The position numbers were made by a program, and so were the translations under genes. DNA of 64,000 nucleotides from Bacteroidota bacterium (GTDB lineage Bacteria; Bacteroidota; Bacteroidia; UKL13-3): NCBI GenBank assembly GCA_027491355.1, contig JAIXWI010000029.1:62001-126000 (forward strand), given 5' to 3'. The notes under the pieces were generated by a model. That model searched no databases. It was not told the origin of the DNA and saw only the letters and a program-made list of their open reading frames with translations. Of this stretch, positions 27,607-36,442 are shown one piece after another. Position 1 is the first letter of the stretch, and the number at the start of each line of letters is the position of its first letter.

Positions 27607-28517
27607 AACTTTTTATTGGGTTGAAGATCATTGTAGATATTGAAATGAAATAAGTTCCAAAAGGCTCCTCTTAACATTGCATAAGCTAAACTAAACTGAA
27701 ACTTCAAAGCATGAACAAAAATGCCTTTTGGAAGGGCAACAAACCAAAAAAACATCATTGCTGCCATTTTTTGAAAACCTCTTGTATTGCGCCTAGTAAA
27801 CACCAACCTATTGCGTGTTAAATAATAAATTTTGAGTGGACTTTTCTTTCCTGTAGACATTGATTCTTTATGTAATACTTTTGAAAGGCCACAAAACCAA
27901 ACTTCAAATCCAGCATTTTTAATGCGTTCGTAATAATCTGTTTCTTCATAATACAGAAAAAACAAATTGGACATGTTACCTACTTTTTCAATGACAGCTC
28001 TGCTAAACATACACGCTGCTCCATGTATTGCATAAGTAGGATAATTTTGAGAATACTGATCACAGTCAGTCTCTCCATAACCTATTGCAAAACCTCGACC
28101 TGTATACAAATTTATTCCTGTACCACCAGCAAACTGCACTTTGGATGCATCATCGAAATACAACAATTTAGCTGTAACTGCACCTATTTGTGGCCGTTCT
28201 TCCATTAGCGCCACCATTGGCTCTAAAAAATCTGGTGAAGGCTCTGTATCATTATTTAGCAGTAAAATATAATCACCTTTTGCATGCTGAATACCCAAAT
28301 TATTTCCACCCGCAAATCCTAAATTTATATCACTCTTTAAAAGCGTAATTTCGGGATATGTCACTTTTAAAACTGAAGCATCTTCTGCAGAAGCGTTGTC
28401 AATAACAATTATTTCATAGTTTGGATAAGATACCTTTTGCATTGCAGCTAAAAAAGCTTGGGTGTGCAATAATCCATTATAATTGACTGTTATGATACTG
28501 ACAAGTGGCGAGTTCAT
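27603..28517 (-). CDS. Rhamnosyltransferase-like glycosyltransferase family 2
   Basis: 304 residues from the ATG at 28517; a TTG two codons earlier would overlap the upstream stop. GT2 core: LVSIITVNYNGLLHTQAFLAAM, VIDNASAEDA, SDINLGFAGGNNLGIQHAKGDYILLLNNDTEPSPDFL, and the acceptor segment FFLYYEETDYYERIKNAGFEVWF. These are hallmarks of the WcaA/RfbF-like, often rhamnosyltransferase, subgroup. A hydrophobic C-terminal part probably lies at the membrane. It sits 2 bases after the Wzy-like gene. Confidence 0.9.
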   Translation of the reverse strand: MNSPLVSIITVNYNGLLHTQAFLAAMQKVSYPNYEIIVIDNASAEDASVLKVTYPEITLLKSDINLGFAGGNNLGIQHAKGDYILLLNNDTEPSPDFLEPMVALMEERPQIGAVTAKLLYFDDASKVQFAGGTGINLYTGRGFAIGYGETDCDQYSQNYPTYAIHGAACMFSRAVIEKVGNMSNLFFLYYEETDYYERIKNAGFEVWFCGLSKVLHKESMSTGKKSPLKIYYLTRNRLVFTRRNTRGFQKMAAMMFFWFVALPKGIFVHALKFQFSLAYAMLRGAFWNLFHFNIYNDLQPNKKL

Positions 28518-28519
28518 GA

Positions 28520-29971
28520 TCAATTAGGGCTTAAAGAAACTTCAGGCTCGTCAAACAAAGTGGCTGTACTCAATATTGCCATTGAGATATACATCAATGC
28601 CCCTAATGGTGCTTGTCCGAATACTGGATTACCAAAACTTGCTGCTAAAATTCCTAAAAAACCACCATACAAGGCAATGATTTTTTGACGGGTATCTCTA
28701 TTTTTCAACTTTCGAATATTGACTACACCCATCACAATTACCCACGCAAGGGTCAAGGCATAAATACTCAAACCAACCACACCATTTTCAGCCCAAATTT
28801 TTACGAACCAACTATCTGTTGGTAAACTTGCCAAGTACGAACCTGGATAATACCTTCTTGCCCAAACGTCTGTAGTTCCAATACCTGCACCAAAAGGTTT
28901 ATCAACTAAATATGTTCTTAATTTAGCTTGATTTGCTAAACGTACAAGTAAAGATGCCTCTTTAGGGTCAATAGCTGTTCTAATACGATAAATTTGATAA
29001 TTTGTATTTCCTATGTAAGTAAACTTCAAAAAAGCAAATACAATTAATACTGCTCCTAAGCCTGGTACTAAAATTTTAAAGTTTCGTGCTAAAAACAAAT
29101 AACATAAAATACCAACAAACACCACGAAAACGGGCCCCCTACTACCAGAAGATCCCATTCCAACCAAACACAACATTGCCCCTAAAGCATAGAGTATTTT
29201 TTTCTTTCTTGAATAGGGTCCAAAAGATAAAATTAAATAGATAAGCGCAGTGTATGACATGGTTACACCAAACTGACTCGCATCAGAAAAAAACGAGAAC
29301 GCCCTCAACTGATTACCCAAGATATGTGTTGTTTTACCTTCACGGTCTAGCCAACCTTTCTCATAAGCATCAACCCCAATATAAATTTGCTTCATACCCC
29401 ATAGAGAGCTTACTATTCCCCAGCCCATCAAAATATTAAAGAAGGCATTTAAATTTTCTTTTTTAGTAAATAAAATCAAAGCCAAAGGAATGGTTTGGAT
29501 GGCATAAAATGAGATACCCCTTACTGCGTATGCCCATGCTTGTAACTTAGGTGCTTCAGGATTAAATGCTTGAAACAATGTATATAAGAACCACAAGATG
29601 GTTGTATAAAAGATACCATTGTGTAAATGCTTGATATTGTCTTTAGTTAATTTAAAAACAATGGAGAGGGTAGTAAGAAATAATACACCATCAACTGTCA
29701 AGCCTAGCGGAGCTCCAATGATGTATCTGTTGAGTCCGATAAAGAAGTAAGAGTAATTGATGTAAAACAAAATACCAATAAATGGATTATTAAAAATTAG
29801 TACAATCAATCCAATAACAGCTGGTAAAAAGGCTACTAAACTTCCTACACCCACACTACCAATAGCTAGAACCAACGCCATTGATACTCCTGTTATAAAA
29901 ATAAGGCCAGCAATAAAGTAATTGCTAACCTGAGGGGTCATAAAGCCTTGTGAAACTGGTCTAACGGCCAT
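28520..29971 (-). CDS. O-antigen ligase / Wzy-type polymerase family protein
   Basis: 483 residues with about 12 hydrophobic segments and a large periplasmic loop (YRIRTAIDPKEASLLVRLANQAKLRTYLVDKPFGAGIGTTDVW). The segment GSSGSRGPVFVVFVGILCYLF and the R/G-rich loop typify the Wzy_C/O-antigen ligase superfamily. In this locus it more likely polymerises repeat units than ligates O-antigen, because Wzx- and Wzz-like genes lie next to it. I chose the ATG at 29971; a TTG two codons upstream exists. It overlaps the flippase gene by about 11 bases. Confidence 0.85.
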   Translation of the reverse strand: MAVRPVSQGFMTPQVSNYFIAGLIFITGVSMALVLAIGSVGVGSLVAFLPAVIGLIVLIFNNPFIGILFYINYSYFFIGLNRYIIGAPLGLTVDGVLFLTTLSIVFKLTKDNIKHLHNGIFYTTILWFLYTLFQAFNPEAPKLQAWAYAVRGISFYAIQTIPLALILFTKKENLNAFFNILMGWGIVSSLWGMKQIYIGVDAYEKGWLDREGKTTHILGNQLRAFSFFSDASQFGVTMSYTALIYLILSFGPYSRKKKILYALGAMLCLVGMGSSGSRGPVFVVFVGILCYLFLARNFKILVPGLGAVLIVFAFLKFTYIGNTNYQIYRIRTAIDPKEASLLVRLANQAKLRTYLVDKPFGAGIGTTDVWARRYYPGSYLASLPTDSWFVKIWAENGVVGLSIYALTLAWVIVMGVVNIRKLKNRDTRQKIIALYGGFLGILAASFGNPVFGQAPLGALMYISMAILSTATLFDEPEVSLSPN

Positions 29972-31289
29972 TTGCAATTATCTTTTTAGTCCAAAATTTA
30001 AATTCATCCCAACCATATATAAATACATTACGGATTCTAATTCCTAAATGTTTTTTAAGATGGTAATAACCAAAAACTACACCCGCCAAAAATGTTAAGG
30101 TAGAAACAAACGCCACAGCCTCTAAATTGCCGAAAATTAAAATACCAATACAATCTCCAACCACATTTACTAAAACCATCAAAGAAACTTTCATAAAATT
30201 AATATGTGGTTTATTGATGGTATCTAACAATACACCTGAAAATTTATCCAATGGCAATATGGCCATGTAAGGTGCAAAAAGTCTGAGTATAATAACTGAA
30301 TCGGTATAACCTAAACCTCCAATTAAATAAATAACCCAATTGGCCAATAAAAAACTGAACAAGGAAATGGGAAATAAAATAAAAAAAATTAAACCCGTTC
30401 TTCTTTCAAATAGTTCTTTTAACTCTTTGTGTTGTCCATTTGCAAACATTTTTGCGTACTCAGGTAAAGCGGTAACAGCAAAACTCCTGAGAGGCATTTC
30501 AATGATTTCGTTTAAACGGGTTGATACATTGTATGTAGCAACACCACCAGAACCTAACATATTACTAATAATGAAAGTATCTGAGCTTCTGAGTAAATTT
30601 GCACCAATTAGCGTACCCATACTGAATTTACCAAAGTGAAATATTTTAGACAATACTTCTTTGGTTGCTAAATAAATGTGCTTGATACCAGACCAACCTA
30701 AAAAGATACAAAGTAAACTGACTATAAAATGTGTCAGTGTGTAACCAAGTAACACGTTTTCAATATGAGCGTCGGTTTTAACAAAAAACCATACAAAACC
30801 TAAGAATAGCAATTGATTGAGTATACGAATAAAACTCATTGAGATAATTTTGAGTTTGGCATTCAATAACCATGTAGCAAAATTATGAGGCAAAGTAAAG
30901 AGCGCAACCAACACAAACCATTTAAAAAAGAACAAATACTCAGGTAGCCACTTAAAAGTATCACATACAATGTAACTCACAGCAACTATCAGCAAATAAA
31001 TACCTGTTACTAATAAACTGATTAAAAAAGAAGAACCAATGATTTCTTTACCACTTTCTGGAGTTTTAGCACCTGCTAAATTTTTCACCAAGGCATTTAA
31101 AACTAGACCTATTCGAAGTGTATCAAAAATCCCGTACAATGCTAAAAAAACAATCCAAGAACCAAATTCAGACTTATCTAAAAAACGTGCAAGTGAGGCA
31201 AATGTGAACAAGCCAAGCAAAGCACCTACGCCATTCCCTATAAGGGAAGAAAAACTTTTGCTTCTTATCACCTGTGTAATTGCACGCAT
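29961..31289 (-). CDS. Oligosaccharide flippase (Wzx-like, MATE/MOP superfamily)
   Basis: A 442-residue integral membrane protein with about 12-14 hydrophobic segments. The N-terminus SLIGNGVGALLGLFTFASLARFLDKSEFGSWIVFLALYGIFDTLRIG is characteristic of polysaccharide-biosynthesis flippases, as is the central GANLLRSSDTFIISNMLGSGGVATYNVSTRLNEIIEMPL. It should move undecaprenyl-linked repeat units to the periplasmic face for the adjacent Wzy-like protein. It lies 11 bases after the Wzz-like gene in the same operon. Confidence 0.9.
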   Translation of the reverse strand: MRAITQVIRSKSFSSLIGNGVGALLGLFTFASLARFLDKSEFGSWIVFLALYGIFDTLRIGLVLNALVKNLAGAKTPESGKEIIGSSFLISLLVTGIYLLIVAVSYIVCDTFKWLPEYLFFFKWFVLVALFTLPHNFATWLLNAKLKIISMSFIRILNQLLFLGFVWFFVKTDAHIENVLLGYTLTHFIVSLLCIFLGWSGIKHIYLATKEVLSKIFHFGKFSMGTLIGANLLRSSDTFIISNMLGSGGVATYNVSTRLNEIIEMPLRSFAVTALPEYAKMFANGQHKELKELFERRTGLIFFILFPISLFSFLLANWVIYLIGGLGYTDSVIILRLFAPYMAILPLDKFSGVLLDTINKPHINFMKVSLMVLVNVVGDCIGILIFGNLEAVAFVSTLTFLAGVVFGYYHLKKHLGIRIRNVFIYGWDEFKFWTKKIIANGR

Positions 31290-31300
31290 TCAATCAAAAA

Positions 31301-33490
31301 TTATTGCTCCAATTCGTGCCTAACAACTTTCTTCTTAGACTTATTTGTTTTAGGAAAAGCTCCAACTAAGTTTTCAAGATTTTCAATTTCTACATGGTTT
31401 AACCACATCATGATTTTATTGTCAGCAGTAGATGCCTTTCTAAACAACTGTAAAATGTATTCATCAGATTGGGTCCAACTTCTTCTTGCATCAACCACCA
31501 TCAATGACAGACGGCTATTGCGAATGAGCTGATTTGGCAATGCATTGACACTGATTGCAGGTATTTCAACAATGATAAAATTAAATGCATCTTTTCTAAC
31601 TCTTGATAACTCTGGCAATAAATTGTCTTCTGTTCTAGCAGTGAATAATTTACTAGTAATGTCATAGTGAATCATTCTAAACCTTCTGTCTTCAGTTTCC
31701 GCATCCTCTAAAGCATCGTCATTAGATAAAAACAAAACAGAATAATCTAAGCTATAAAGTTTTTCTGCAAGTTTTTGTGCTGCATAGGTTTTACCTTCAA
31801 ACTCTTTAGAACTCAAAACTGTTATTAAATAATTGGTTGTTTGCTCTGGTGCATTGTCCAGTTCAATTTTCAAATTTGAAACTGCATAATCCAATAAAGT
31901 ACTTTCAACTTTACCTATTTGTGGATGCTGCATGCCCGCTCTATTTGGCAAGGCAGAAAATGTTTTTAATTCAGTAAGCATTTCGCCTCTTTGAGTATTC
32001 TTGATAGAGCTATCCAGTAATTCTTTTGCTACAAAATAAATGAGTAACAAAAAGAATGCTCCCAAGAATGACAAAATAATTAACAATGCCCTTCTTGACG
32101 CCAGTGGTTTTGTTGGAAACAATGGCTGGTCCATTACTTGCAAATTGTTAGACATTTCTATATTCTGTTGTCTCAATTTAGCCAAGTGTAAACCGTGTAA
32201 AATTTCTAAGTATTGTTTTTCAGCAACAGAAATCTCTCTTTCCAACCTGCTTACTTGCATGTTTAAAGGTGAGAATTCATTGTATTTTCTGTCAAATTCT
32301 TTTCTTCTGTCTATATAAACTTGTAAGCGTGCTTCAGATGCATCAGCTCCTATAACCTCTTTTAGCCAGTTTTCTAAAACTACATTTGAAGGTACCGATT
32401 CTATGGTATTGTTGATGCTGTAATACTGTAATACCCAAAGTTTCATTTCTTGTTTGATAACATCCACTTTGGATGCCAACTTAGAAATTTTTTCATCATT
32501 GTTACTGTATAACTTAGCACGTTCGTACTCCTCATGTGCATCTGCAAGCTGCTTCCTAAGCCTATTTAATTCACTGTTGTTTTTAAGTAAAATTTCTCTC
32601 GACTCTAACTGATCTTCTAGTCTGGCAATGGCTCTTTTATGAGATTCATAAGCCATTAATTCTTTGTAATATTCAGTTTCATTGGTCTCGTTCTCAATAG
32701 CCACAGCTTTAGCTTGCTCATAGTAATTGATGATTTTATTACGAATACCAAAATCTTTTAACTTATTTTCAGAGTTATTCAACTCAATTGCAGCATCTTT
32801 TAACCTTGCTTCAAACCACTTTACAACATTTACTGTTTCCGACCCTTTTAATAATTTGTATTTTTCAATGAATACTTCACTGGCAAACTTTACTGTATTC
32901 CAACAAACACCTTGATCGCTAGATTTGAATTTTATATCAATAAAATCTGAATTTGATTTACGCTCAGCAGATAAATTAGAGGCTATTTTTTGTAAACTGT
33001 AATGCGAATTAGACTCAGATAACAAACGCATCACAACATTGTCTGTTGAACTATTTTTTTCCTTCCTGAGACGCTCAACTGTTGCAGAGAAATTGCCTGG
33101 AACAATTAATTTAGCCCTGGTTTCTTCGCTGATTTCTTTTTTGAGTTTTTCAAAGCTTTCCGGTCCCAGATACAAAGGATCTGGCATTTCTAACAACAAA
33201 TGTTGTGCAAGTAAACTCAATGCAACATCTTCTAAAGTTTGCCTTGCTTTGATGGTTGCCAATAAGTTATCAAATGCGTTGTTAACTGCAAAGTAATCGA
33301 CTCTATTTACCTCTTCTCCGCTAGTAATTCCGTAACCTGAAGCAAAACCTGTGTAAATACTGGTATTGGATTCAAATTCTTTTGGCATTTTAGCTGTCAA
33401 AAAATACACCAATAGTGCCACTAAGAATGGAAAAATAATTAACCATTTCAGATTTCTATTGAAAATACGTAAGAACTGGGATATTGTCAT
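31301..33490 (-). CDS. Wzz-like polysaccharide chain-length protein with degenerate BY-kinase domain
   Basis: A 729-residue co-polymerase. Membrane helix 1 is near residues 17-33, followed by a large periplasmic coiled-coil region (about 180-430) with a GNVR-like segment, then membrane helix 2 (LIILSFLGAFFLLLIYFVAKELL, about 475-500). A cytoplasmic P-loop-like domain follows. In that domain the Walker A analogue is SSKEFEGKT, the Walker A' position reads VLFLSNDDAL instead of a VLLIDxD motif, and Walker B reads FIIVEIPA instead of IIIDxPP. The C-terminus (KTNKSKKKVVRHELEQ) has no tyrosine cluster. It should organise polymerisation and export, but is probably not an active tyrosine kinase. Confidence 0.87.
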   Translation of the reverse strand: MTISQFLRIFNRNLKWLIIFPFLVALLVYFLTAKMPKEFESNTSIYTGFASGYGITSGEEVNRVDYFAVNNAFDNLLATIKARQTLEDVALSLLAQHLLLEMPDPLYLGPESFEKLKKEISEETRAKLIVPGNFSATVERLRKEKNSSTDNVVMRLLSESNSHYSLQKIASNLSAERKSNSDFIDIKFKSSDQGVCWNTVKFASEVFIEKYKLLKGSETVNVVKWFEARLKDAAIELNNSENKLKDFGIRNKIINYYEQAKAVAIENETNETEYYKELMAYESHKRAIARLEDQLESREILLKNNSELNRLRKQLADAHEEYERAKLYSNNDEKISKLASKVDVIKQEMKLWVLQYYSINNTIESVPSNVVLENWLKEVIGADASEARLQVYIDRRKEFDRKYNEFSPLNMQVSRLEREISVAEKQYLEILHGLHLAKLRQQNIEMSNNLQVMDQPLFPTKPLASRRALLIILSFLGAFFLLLIYFVAKELLDSSIKNTQRGEMLTELKTFSALPNRAGMQHPQIGKVESTLLDYAVSNLKIELDNAPEQTTNYLITVLSSKEFEGKTYAAQKLAEKLYSLDYSVLFLSNDDALEDAETEDRRFRMIHYDITSKLFTARTEDNLLPELSRVRKDAFNFIIVEIPAISVNALPNQLIRNSRLSLMVVDARRSWTQSDEYILQLFRKASTADNKIMMWLNHVEIENLENLVGAFPKTNKSKKKVVRHELEQ

Positions 33491-33491
33491 C

Positions 33492-34241
33492 TTACTTTTT
33501 TCTCCTTATCAAACTTACAAGTGGTACACCTAAAACTGATTCAAACTGTAGAATAGAACTGTAATAAAACCTAAAGGATTCTTGGTAAGCAGCTTCAGCA
33601 TCTGCCATTACGTTTTTTTGCCTGGCATATTCAGCAATGTGAATGGTACCTTCTCTCCACTCTTTTTCTGCCACACCACAAGCAACAGTTTGTGTGATTA
33701 AATCTTCATTTCTTCCTTTATACAGCCTGTTATATCCCACCATATCGGCATAAAACATTCCTAACTTTCTCCTTAATTCTTGAGCTTCTGCTTCTTGTTT
33801 AAATTTAGCCAAACGTATTTTTTCTTTAGCTTCATTTACACGACCTCTGTGACCCATGACATCAAATACTGATAATTGAATATTGAAGCCTGCTCTGTAA
33901 CCCTCTTTAATTTGTGTCAAACCTGTTGGTTGAGATTGATCTGCATATGCAAAGAAAGGTAAGTTACCAAAAGAATAATTATAAAACACACTTAAGTTAC
34001 CAGCCCATAACCAACGAGTATATCGTTCGTTCCACATAGCCGATAACATTGCAGCATGCTCTTGCTTTTGTGTTGCATTGTTAATCATTGCAATTTGAAA
34101 AAGCGAATCGAACCGAGGTAACAAGACTTCAATGTCTACTTTAGGATCTAAAAAAACAGGGTCTACAGCTTGCGCGTTCAAAGGCTTAGAACCTGAAAGC
34201 GCAATTAGTACAAACACTATTTTAAAAAACTTTTTAATCAT
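33492..34241 (-). CDS. Half-length TolC-like outer-membrane protein
   Basis: A 249-residue exported protein (signal FKIVFVLIALSGSKPLNAQA). It reads like one of the two OEP repeats of TolC: a long helix with LFQIAMINNATQKQEHAAMLSAMWNERYTRWLWAGNLSVFYNYSFGNLPFF, a beta stretch GFNIQLSVFDVMGHRGRVNEAKEKIRLAKFKQEAEAQELRRKLGMFYADM, and a final helix pair. Usual TolC family members have 400 or more residues with two such repeats. It is the first gene of the polysaccharide operon, 1 base before the Wzz-like gene, and no Wza-type export gene is present. It may form the outer-membrane exit as an oligomer of half-units (inference). Confidence 0.75.
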   Translation of the reverse strand: MIKKFFKIVFVLIALSGSKPLNAQAVDPVFLDPKVDIEVLLPRFDSLFQIAMINNATQKQEHAAMLSAMWNERYTRWLWAGNLSVFYNYSFGNLPFFAYADQSQPTGLTQIKEGYRAGFNIQLSVFDVMGHRGRVNEAKEKIRLAKFKQEAEAQELRRKLGMFYADMVGYNRLYKGRNEDLITQTVACGVAEKEWREGTIHIAEYARQKNVMADAEAAYQESFRFYYSSILQFESVLGVPLVSLIRRKK

Positions 34242-34621
34242 AAAGAGTGGTGCGGTATGGGTGTAACCAACACTTCAACAAAGTAAAGACAGAACACCTA
34301 TGTATATGAAAGCAGTTATTAACCCCAATTTTAAAGTGTCCAATATTTTGACATTGCATTTAAAACGACAGGTTTGCAACGGAATTGTAAACGCACATGA
34401 AACTTTTAATCCGAACAAGCAAATCATTATTTTAAAAAAACAGGGTCGGCCTAAAAGCCTTTAATTTCTGAGTCTTACAGCTTAAGAACTGTTGACTCTA
34501 GAATAGAAATTCATTTTAAAAAAGCTTGAGCAACAACTACTGCTCTTTTTAAAATAGCTTCTTGAAATAGAATTATAACTTACATTTTCTGTAATATTGA
34601 ATTAAATATCAATAGAAACAG
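34242..34621. other. 380-base divergent intergenic region of the polysaccharide locus
   Basis: This gap separates the minus-strand polysaccharide operon from the plus-strand acyltransferase gene and must hold both promoters. I find no good TTG-N19-TAnnTTTG match and no clear sigma-54 (GG-N10-GC) site on either strand. At 34513-34555 an interrupted inverted repeat is present: ATTTTAAAAA and GAGCA pair with TGCTC and TTTTTAAAAT, with a 5-base bulge. It could be an attenuator or leader hairpin ahead of the acyltransferase. A short stem GGC(CTAAAA)GCC is near 34450. No open frame of note. Confidence 0.5.
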
Positions 34622-35236
34622 ATGGGTATTCAACAAATTGTCAAACAAAATATTTTTCTAAAAAAGCTTGTTCATTATTTATTAATTCCAAAAGAGCAAG
34701 CCAGACCCAGAACATGGGTTAAGTTGTTTGTGAATCCATTTTTTCATCAAAAGGGGAAAGCGGCTGTCATATGCAAAAACACCAGAATGGATGTGCTACC
34801 CTTTCAACATTTTTCATTAGGAGACCATTCAACAATTGAAGATTTTGCTACTGTAAACAACGGTGTTGGGGCTGTTACCATTGGATCATATACACGAATA
34901 GGAATTGGAAATGTTATTATTGGTCCTGTTCAAATAGGCAACCATGTTATATTGGCACAAAATATTGTAATCAGTGGCCTGAATCATCAATATAAAGACA
35001 TTTCATTACCTATTTCAAAACAGGCTGTCACTACTAAAATGATTCAGATAGGTGATGAATCATGGATAGGTGCCAACGCAGTTATTACAGCAGGAAGTAC
35101 TATTGGCAAACATTGTGTAATTGGAGCAGGTTCAGTAGTCACAGGTATCATTCCTGATTATTCTGTTGCTGTTGGCAACCCCGCTCGTGTTATAAAGCAA
35201 TACAATTTCTCGAGCAAAAGCTGGGAGAAAATTTAA
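34622..35236 (+). CDS. Hexapeptide-repeat acyltransferase (WcaF-like)
   Basis: A 204-residue left-handed beta-helix acyltransferase. Hexapeptide repeats run from about residue 60 to 190 (ATVNNGVGAVTIGSYTRIGIGNVIIGPVQIGNHVILAQNIVISG, then IGDESWIGANAVITAGSTIGKHCVIGAGSVVTG). The catalytic-type His lies in SGLNHQYKD. These enzymes O-acetylate sugars using acetyl-CoA. It is the only plus-strand gene inside the locus, flanked by minus-strand genes. Its stop codon shares TTAA with the stop of the convergent sugar transferase. Acetyl decoration of the glycan is an inference from context. Confidence 0.88.
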   Translation: MGIQQIVKQNIFLKKLVHYLLIPKEQARPRTWVKLFVNPFFHQKGKAAVICKNTRMDVLPFQHFSLGDHSTIEDFATVNNGVGAVTIGSYTRIGIGNVIIGPVQIGNHVILAQNIVISGLNHQYKDISLPISKQAVTTKMIQIGDESWIGANAVITAGSTIGKHCVIGAGSVVTGIIPDYSVAVGNPARVIKQYNFSSKSWEKI

Positions 35237-36441
35237 ACATTTTCTTTCTGCAATAATGCCGGAATTGTTTTCAGTATCAATTTAATATCACTCCAAAACG
35301 AATTTTGCTTGGCATATTCATTGTCTAAGTTCATTCTTTCTTCTTGACTCATTGGACCAGACTTACCTCTTTCTGTAACCTGCCATAAACCAGTAATTCC
35401 AGCAGGAGCTAAGAACCTTAAAGCAAAATAATCTGTGGTTAATTTTTCAGCTTCATACAAAGGTAGTGGTCTATTTCCTACCAAACTCATGTCACCCTTT
35501 AGTACATTTAACAATTGAGGAAGCTCGTCAATGCTGGTATTTCTAATAATTTTACCCAATCTTGTGATACGTGGATCATTTTCAATTTTTATGAATTTCG
35601 AACCTTCTTTCAGCTTCTTAACATCTGCAAAAATTTTCTCACAAATCATGTCTCCATCCATGTACAATTTTCTCCTGCAAGATGTCTGATTGATTCTACA
35701 ATCTTCACACAAATAATTACGGTATTCTTCCATTTTATTTGCATCTATATTGATGTTGTTAGCAGATGTATACTGATTTAAATGTTTAATTTCATCTAAC
35801 AACTCATCAGCATCCTTTCGCATAGACCGAAACTTGTAAAAATCAAAAATAGCATAACCCGTCCCCACTCTTTTTGATGCATAAAATACAGGTCCCTTAG
35901 ATTCCAACTTAATCAGAATGGCTATGATGAGGAAGAATGGAGACAATACTAACAAAGCCAATGATGCAACTGTTATATCAAAAATACGTTTGGGCAAAGG
36001 CATTCTATAGTGTGGCAAGTTGAAATCATTGTGCTTATGCCCATGTGAAAACATGGGTGGATTTTCTATGAGATAATAGGCTCTGGTTAAAAAATCTTCA
36101 GCATTGATAGGCCTTTCAAAAATATCTGCATAATGCTCAGACATTGCAATTGAACGGTTAGAAAAAGTAATTCTGTCAAAAATGGCAATAAATGGAACAA
36201 ATTGAGTGTTTGGAATATGCTTACAATTTTGACGTAAATTAATGCCATTCACATCTAACAAATCAGAATGCGTTACAATTAGTTTTAAAGGCTCATTTCT
36301 ATTGGCCCAATAAATAAATTGAAAAATATTTTGAAAATAATGGATTTCAAAATGCTCCCTAAACAAATGAGAAAACTCTACAATTGAATCGGGGTGATTG
36401 GAGATATAAGCAATACGCGGCTTTCTTTTGTTAATTTCCAT
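35233..36441 (-). CDS. Sugar transferase with N-terminal pseudo-receiver domain and four-Cys insert
   Basis: A 402-residue fusion. Residues 8-125 look like a response-regulator receiver fold (RIAYISNHPDSIVEFSHLFREHFEIHYF ... FERPINAEDFLTRAYYLI), but the phospho-acceptor Asp strand reads LIVTHSDLLDVNG and the conserved Lys is Arg, so it should not be phosphorylated. After this come a membrane helix (ITVASLALLVLSPFFLIIAILIKLES) and the polyprenyl-phosphate sugar-phosphotransferase core (GPVFYASKRVGTGYAIFDFYKFRSM; TSIDELPQLLNVLKGDMSLVGNRPLP). An insert carries Cys245, Cys248, Cys255 and Cys267. The enzyme should start repeat-unit assembly on undecaprenyl phosphate. It lies 1 base from the receiver gene. 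Confidence 0.9.
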   Translation of the reverse strand: MEINKRKPRIAYISNHPDSIVEFSHLFREHFEIHYFQNIFQFIYWANRNEPLKLIVTHSDLLDVNGINLRQNCKHIPNTQFVPFIAIFDRITFSNRSIAMSEHYADIFERPINAEDFLTRAYYLIENPPMFSHGHKHNDFNLPHYRMPLPKRIFDITVASLALLVLSPFFLIIAILIKLESKGPVFYASKRVGTGYAIFDFYKFRSMRKDADELLDEIKHLNQYTSANNINIDANKMEEYRNYLCEDCRINQTSCRRKLYMDGDMICEKIFADVKKLKEGSKFIKIENDPRITRLGKIIRNTSIDELPQLLNVLKGDMSLVGNRPLPLYEAEKLTTDYFALRFLAPAGITGLWQVTERGKSGPMSQEERMNLDNEYAKQNSFWSDIKLILKTIPALLQKENV

Positions 36442-36442
36442 G

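Noticed and set aside
34242-34621. Sigma-54 promoter for the glycan operon
   Set aside because: I looked for GG-N10-GC on both strands. The nearest candidate (TTGGACACTTTAAAATTGGGG region near 34350, minus strand) has the wrong spacing.
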